From positions 2,406,001-2,470,000 of the forward strand of contig CP073746.1 in assembly GCA_024397995.1 (NCBI GenBank): a stretch of 64,000 nucleotides of DNA, in the 5' to 3' direction. Positions within the stretch are counted from its first letter, which is position 1, and every line of letters starts with the position of its first letter. The notes below the pieces were generated by a model. It was given only the letters and a program-made list of their open reading frames with translations, did no database searches and was not told the DNA's origin. The position numbers and the translations under genes were made by a program. Of the stretch, positions 60,542-64,000 are shown in pieces. Source of the DNA: a bacterium SCSIO 12827 (lineage in GTDB: Bacteria; Pseudomonadota; Alphaproteobacteria; Rhodospirillales; Casp-alpha2).

Positions 60542-63088
60542 CTAGTGAAACTGATAGGTTTCGTTTGTTTTGGAAATCCGCCACACCTGACCACCGCCGA
60601 CACCGATGGCGACGGAATCCTTGTCGTCAGAAATTCGATCCCAATCGCGCTTCGTGCCGTTGAACACGTATACGCCGCCACTCGTGCCGACGACGTAGGC
60701 CGCGCCCCGCGCATCGACCGCCACATCCTTGGCGGCGCCCGGCAGCCTCTGCCACTTCAGGTTATTGTCGTGGACGAAGATGTGGCCTTTGTTGTTCACG
60801 ACCCAGGGGCGACCGTCCTGATCGACATCGATCCGCTGGGCCTTACCCGAAACGAGATTCCAGTTGTTGCCAACGCGTTGATAAATCTTGTCGTCGGTAC
60901 CGGTGATCCACACGCCTTTGGCGCTGGCGCCGATGTCTTGCGCCGCGGGGCCGGAAACCTTCCGCCACCGGGTGCCCGACTGAACATAGATCCCGCCCTT
61001 GTCGTTCACCACCCAGGCCTCGGTGCCGGAAACCGCAACGCGAAGCGCCCCCCCGATAATCTTGGTCCACCTGCTATCGGTCTTGGCGCGTTTGAACATC
61101 TGATACCCGCCGTTCGTCTTATTCACGCCGATCGCATAAACGGTACCGTCGGAGCCGACCGCGACATCGCGGGCCGCACCGGCGACTTTCTCCCAGCTCG
61201 GCGCGCTGGCCGTTGCCCTGCTCACGACCACGCGGTCGCCTTCCAAGGTCGTGCCCGACACGGCGGGAACGTCCATGACGATGTTCGTGCCATTCACGTT
61301 CACGGTCGCCGTATTGCTCGGCATCGACTGCGCCGGCAACAGCGCGGCCCAGGTGCGGGCGGTGGGCTTGTAGTACTCCTGGGTCATCAGCGCCCAGTTG
61401 CTCAGGACTTCCACCCGGCCTTCTGGAGTCATGATCAGGCGGGACAGGTTCACCGGTTTCCGCGCCGTCTCCAGGGCGTCGTTGACGACGGCGATCTGTT
61501 GGTTCTGCGCCAAGGCGTTGTCCGTCGCGATGCTGAAGATTACCGCCGAGGCCGTCATGACCGCGAAGGGAACGGCAAAGGAGCCAATGACCCCCGCTCC
61601 GGCCTCCGCGGCGGCGGCGGCCTTGGAAATCGCCGCGCCGGTCTTCAATGCTTTTTGTTGGATCGAAGCCATTTTCTGCGCCCAATTGAAGGGTCTTATT
61701 GCTATCGCCGCGCGGGCCGTCAGCTGAGCGAATCCGGGCGACACGGTTTCAAGCGCATACGCGCCGAGGAACGCCGTCGCCATCGCCGCGCTGGGCGCCA
61801 GATGCATGACGTTGGCGATCAGGCTTTTCAAATCCGGTGGGGCGACGCCGACGTCATAGGCACTGTGCATACTTCTTGTGGCCAGTGCCGATGTGCGTGC
61901 CTCCTGGCCACGGGTCCAACTTTGCCAGATGTTGTTCATTTCCGAGGCGGCCAACTGGCGCGACTGCTGAATATAGACGGCCATGTAGTTCAGCAAGTCC
62001 CGTTCGGGCTTGGTCCTCGGGCCGTTCTTGATCAGATCGAAAACGCGTGTGTAGACCGCCGCCATCAGGATCGGCGAACTTTCGGGCCCTGTCAGAATAT
62101 GCTTCCAGGTTTCGTCTCTGAATTCGGCGGCTTTGGCACCGGTCAGCTTTTCCGCCTCGATGGACCCCTCGATGATCTTGTCGATCCGCGTGCGCTCCTT
62201 GATGACCTCGGCCGCGATCTCGTGGCCGCCCGGCAGCTTGAACAAGCCGTTCGGCGTACGCTTGGCCGCTTCCCAGTCGATGGTCGTGAACTCGCAGGCC
62301 TTGTTCGTTTTTACGCCGAACACCGAACGCACCGAAGTCTTAGGACATTCCCAGCAGGTTCCGCCGTCAATGAAATCGAAATGCTCGCCGGCCTTGCAGG
62401 TCAGCGCCGCCGTTTGCTCAGCCGGCTTCAGGTCCTCGTTCCGGAAACAGGCATTGTTGGCGGTGACCGCGGCGGCAGTGCGACGGAAACCCTCGGGACA
62501 GGAATAACAGCTTCCGTTCAGGTCCGTGATCGTGCCTTCCGGGCAGACCCGGTCAACGAATTCAGCCCGGCGCGCGCTTGCACCAAACTTGCCGCAGGCA
62601 TCCCAAGCGTCGACCGCGGACAAGGTCCGGCCGAAGCCCGACGGGCATTTCCAGCATTCGCCGCCGTTGCGGGGGTCCTTGAACGTCCCGTTCGGGCAGG
62701 TTTTGTGGCCGCCGACCCGTCTTGCGTATTTGTATTCAGCCCTGACCTGTTTGGAACAGGCCTGCGGAGTATCGACCGCGAATCCCGTTCGGTTGTAGCC
62801 GCTGGGGCATGTGAAGCAGGCCCAGGTGCCGATATCGAAGAACGACCCGTTCGGGCATTTGCCGACGGCCTTGCCGGTATATTTGGCTTTTGCAAAGCTG
62901 CAGGGCTGCGCAAGCTGGCCGGTCTTAAGATCAACCCCGCCGCAGATCACATGCCCCTCGGAAAATGCCGCCTGCGTCTGTTGCGCCGACGCATTAGACG
63001 GATTCACCGTACCCGCGAACGCGACCAGGGCCAGCAACGCCCCCCGCACCAGGATGGGGAAGAGTGCAGACTTGAAAGAGATCCTCAT
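60542..63088 (-). CDS. large exported protein: cysteine-rich modules, helical region, tectonin-like propeller (protein B)
   Basis: 848 aa paralogue of protein A. A normal signal peptide (about residues 1-35, ending ASA) is followed by the same C-G pair region (VICGGVDLKTGQLAQPC) and four modules of the pattern C-P-x-G-x-x-x-D ... C-(W/F/Y)-x-C-P-x-G ... R-(T/S) ... A-C. A helical region follows, with hydrophobic stretches around LAPSAAMATAFLGAYALETV and IGSFAVPFAVMTASAVIFSI. The C-terminal six-repeat propeller has DVAVGSDGTVYAIGV, VVNDKGGIYVQSG and DIGASAKGVWITGT. Protein A shares DIGASAKGVW exactly. GAGGAACG precedes the start. Function unknown; glycan or LPS binding is suggested by known tectonins (inference). 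Confidence 0.87.
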   Translation of the reverse strand: MRISFKSALFPILVRGALLALVAFAGTVNPSNASAQQTQAAFSEGHVICGGVDLKTGQLAQPCSFAKAKYTGKAVGKCPNGSFFDIGTWACFTCPSGYNRTGFAVDTPQACSKQVRAEYKYARRVGGHKTCPNGTFKDPRNGGECWKCPSGFGRTLSAVDAWDACGKFGASARRAEFVDRVCPEGTITDLNGSCYSCPEGFRRTAAAVTANNACFRNEDLKPAEQTAALTCKAGEHFDFIDGGTCWECPKTSVRSVFGVKTNKACEFTTIDWEAAKRTPNGLFKLPGGHEIAAEVIKERTRIDKIIEGSIEAEKLTGAKAAEFRDETWKHILTGPESSPILMAAVYTRVFDLIKNGPRTKPERDLLNYMAVYIQQSRQLAASEMNNIWQSWTRGQEARTSALATRSMHSAYDVGVAPPDLKSLIANVMHLAPSAAMATAFLGAYALETVSPGFAQLTARAAIAIRPFNWAQKMASIQQKALKTGAAISKAAAAAEAGAGVIGSFAVPFAVMTASAVIFSIATDNALAQNQQIAVVNDALETARKPVNLSRLIMTPEGRVEVLSNWALMTQEYYKPTARTWAALLPAQSMPSNTATVNVNGTNIVMDVPAVSGTTLEGDRVVVSRATASAPSWEKVAGAARDVAVGSDGTVYAIGVNKTNGGYQMFKRAKTDSRWTKIIGGALRVAVSGTEAWVVNDKGGIYVQSGTRWRKVSGPAAQDIGASAKGVWITGTDDKIYQRVGNNWNLVSGKAQRIDVDQDGRPWVVNNKGHIFVHDNNLKWQRLPGAAKDVAVDARGAAYVVGTSGGVYVFNGTKRDWDRISDDKDSVAIGVGGGQVWRISKTNETYQFH

Positions 63089-63359
63089 CGACCGTTCCTC
63101 GATTCAATAACGCTTATCGTTTCACGATTACCTGCCGGCTACCGCACATCGGCGAAATTCCGTGCTTCGCCCTCCCCCTGAAAGAAAGATCACCAGCAAA
63201 CGTCACTACGCGCCGCGTGCCCATCAGGATGGAAGGCATCGTTAGATAAAGAGCATCTTATGTATGAAAGACCGGCTGGAAAACGCGTGCGGGACATTGC
63301 ATCCCCTTATTCAGCGCTTTCCGGATACGTGATACAGTTTGTGGATATGGTGGCGAACC

Positions 63360-64000
63360 TCAGATCCGCTTTCGGATCGTTTCCGAGGGCAATTCGCCGA
63401 ATTCGCGGCGGTACATTTCGGCGAATCGCCCCATATGCCCAAACCCCCAGGCCCGGGCGATTTGCGCAATTGTCGCCCCATCCTCGCCTCCGGTATGCAA
63501 TGCGCCGTGAACTCGTTTCAACCGGACCAGCCGCAGATAGGTCATGGGTGACATGCCATAGGCGTTCTTGAAGGCATTTTGCACGGTTCGATAACCGCAT
63601 CTGGCCGCCGCGGCGATATCGGCGACGCTGACCACCGTATGGGCATGGGCGTGAATGTAATCACGCGCCCGCTTGACGTGATAAGGCAGGGCCACTTGCG
63701 TTGCGCATCCTGCAATTGCATCGGAAAAACTGTTGGGCAGCAACGTCAGGACCTGAGTCAGGAGCAGTTCTTCCATCTGCCGGTTAAGGATCGGATTATC
63801 CATTTCCCGAAGCGGTCCATCCAGGGCGTTCGCGATATACTGCAACGTATTGCGGAACTGGCGCCCGCCCGGGGTCGTCATATCGATGGCCTGATCGAAG
63901 ACCACCGGGGCGCCGCCCACATCGGCGCCGATCACCGCTCGGGCATGCTGGCGCAGCTGCTCTTTCAACACTGGCAAGGCGAAAGCCGACAATCCCGACT
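63360..64000 (-). CDS. AraC family regulator, 5' end cut off by the window edge
   Basis: At least 213 codons of an AraC-type protein; the frame is open to the right edge, so the N-terminus is missing. The C-terminal helix-turn-helix pair is VSVADIAAAARCGYRTVQNA and ATIAQIARAWGFGHMGRFAE, ending RREFGELPSETIR. The visible N-terminal part (from ALPVLKEQLRQHARAV) matches the region before the HTH in AraC-binding-like regulators. It lies on the same strand upstream of protein B and could control it. Confidence 0.88.
   Translation of the reverse strand, partial: SGLSAFALPVLKEQLRQHARAVIGADVGGAPVVFDQAIDMTTPGGRQFRNTLQYIANALDGPLREMDNPILNRQMEELLLTQVLTLLPNSFSDAIAGCATQVALPYHVKRARDYIHAHAHTVVSVADIAAAARCGYRTVQNAFKNAYGMSPMTYLRLVRLKRVHGALHTGGEDGATIAQIARAWGFGHMGRFAEMYRREFGELPSETIRKRI

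Noticed and set aside
60371..63181. 936-codon open frame on the + strand across protein B
   Set aside because: Antisense to a protein with signal peptide, Cys modules and propeller; no ribosome binding site and no recognisable domain.

Overview
The window is GC-rich, gene-dense bacterial DNA that looks like a free-living, probably marine or salt-exposed alphaproteobacterium of the Rhodospirillales type. The evidence is a C4-pathway 5-aminolevulinate synthase (hemA), an ectABC ectoine operon, many acyl-CoA, aromatic-acid and organic-acid catabolism genes, FNR/FixK-type DNA sites and Fur-regulated iron genes. The order and species assignment is inference. I found no rRNA, tRNA, insertion sequence, prophage or CRISPR array.

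Layout. 0-5.8 kb: two oligopeptide-type ABC ATPases (- strand), then a small carboxylic-acid catabolism set (carboxymuconolactone decarboxylase-like protein, 3-hydroxyisobutyrate dehydrogenase-like protein, FMN alpha-hydroxyacid oxidase, RraA-like protein, ABM monooxygenase). 6-8.5 kb: a Cache-type chemoreceptor, then a PAS protein behind a consensus sigma-54 promoter, apparently using a rare ATT start. 8.5-15.7 kb: a - strand run (acyl-CoA dehydrogenase, NDP-forming acyl-CoA synthetase, RidA, phosphodiesterase-like protein, NMT1/THI5-like binding protein, MFS transporter). 16.2-18.5 kb: ectABC with an unusual hairpin leader. 18.5-28 kb: DM13 protein, phosphoesterase, creatininase-like protein, hemA, Na+/solute symporter, rimO, two paralogous membrane coiled-coil proteins, MBL hydrolase, formyltransferase-like protein, FKBP. 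28-32.7 kb: sulfur-transport YeeE/YedE pair with DUF2892 and a Crp/Fnr regulator, MFS transporter, HDAC-like amidohydrolase. 32.7-42.3 kb: cysteine-rich secreted protein, ubiX, ThDP decarboxylase-like enzyme, SDR, CaiB-type CoA transferase, DsbA-like protein, a divergent ArsR/old-yellow-enzyme pair, nitronate monooxygenase, LysR regulator.

42.4-53.4 kb is an iron locus: Fur-like boxes, a DUF2325 protein, an unknown CxxC protein, imelysin, di-haem oxidoreductase, second imelysin, DUF1513 protein, Bfd ferredoxin and a convergent siderophore-type ABC transporter. 53.5-56.1 kb: FAH-family hydrolase, TetR regulator with a perfect operator palindrome, TauD dioxygenase. 56.2-64 kb: two AraC-type regulators around a convergent pair of large exported paralogues. 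Each paralogue has a signal sequence, four or five Cys4 modules, a helical region with hydrophobic segments, and a C-terminal six-repeat tectonin-like propeller. This pair is the best candidate for an undescribed system.

Regulation. Four intergenic copies of a palindrome close to ATTGTATACAAT (GntR/FadR-type) lie before catabolic genes far apart in the window and suggest one regulon. FNR-type half-site pairs lie before hemA and before the sulfur-transport genes, next to a Crp/Fnr regulator whose recognition helix fits them.
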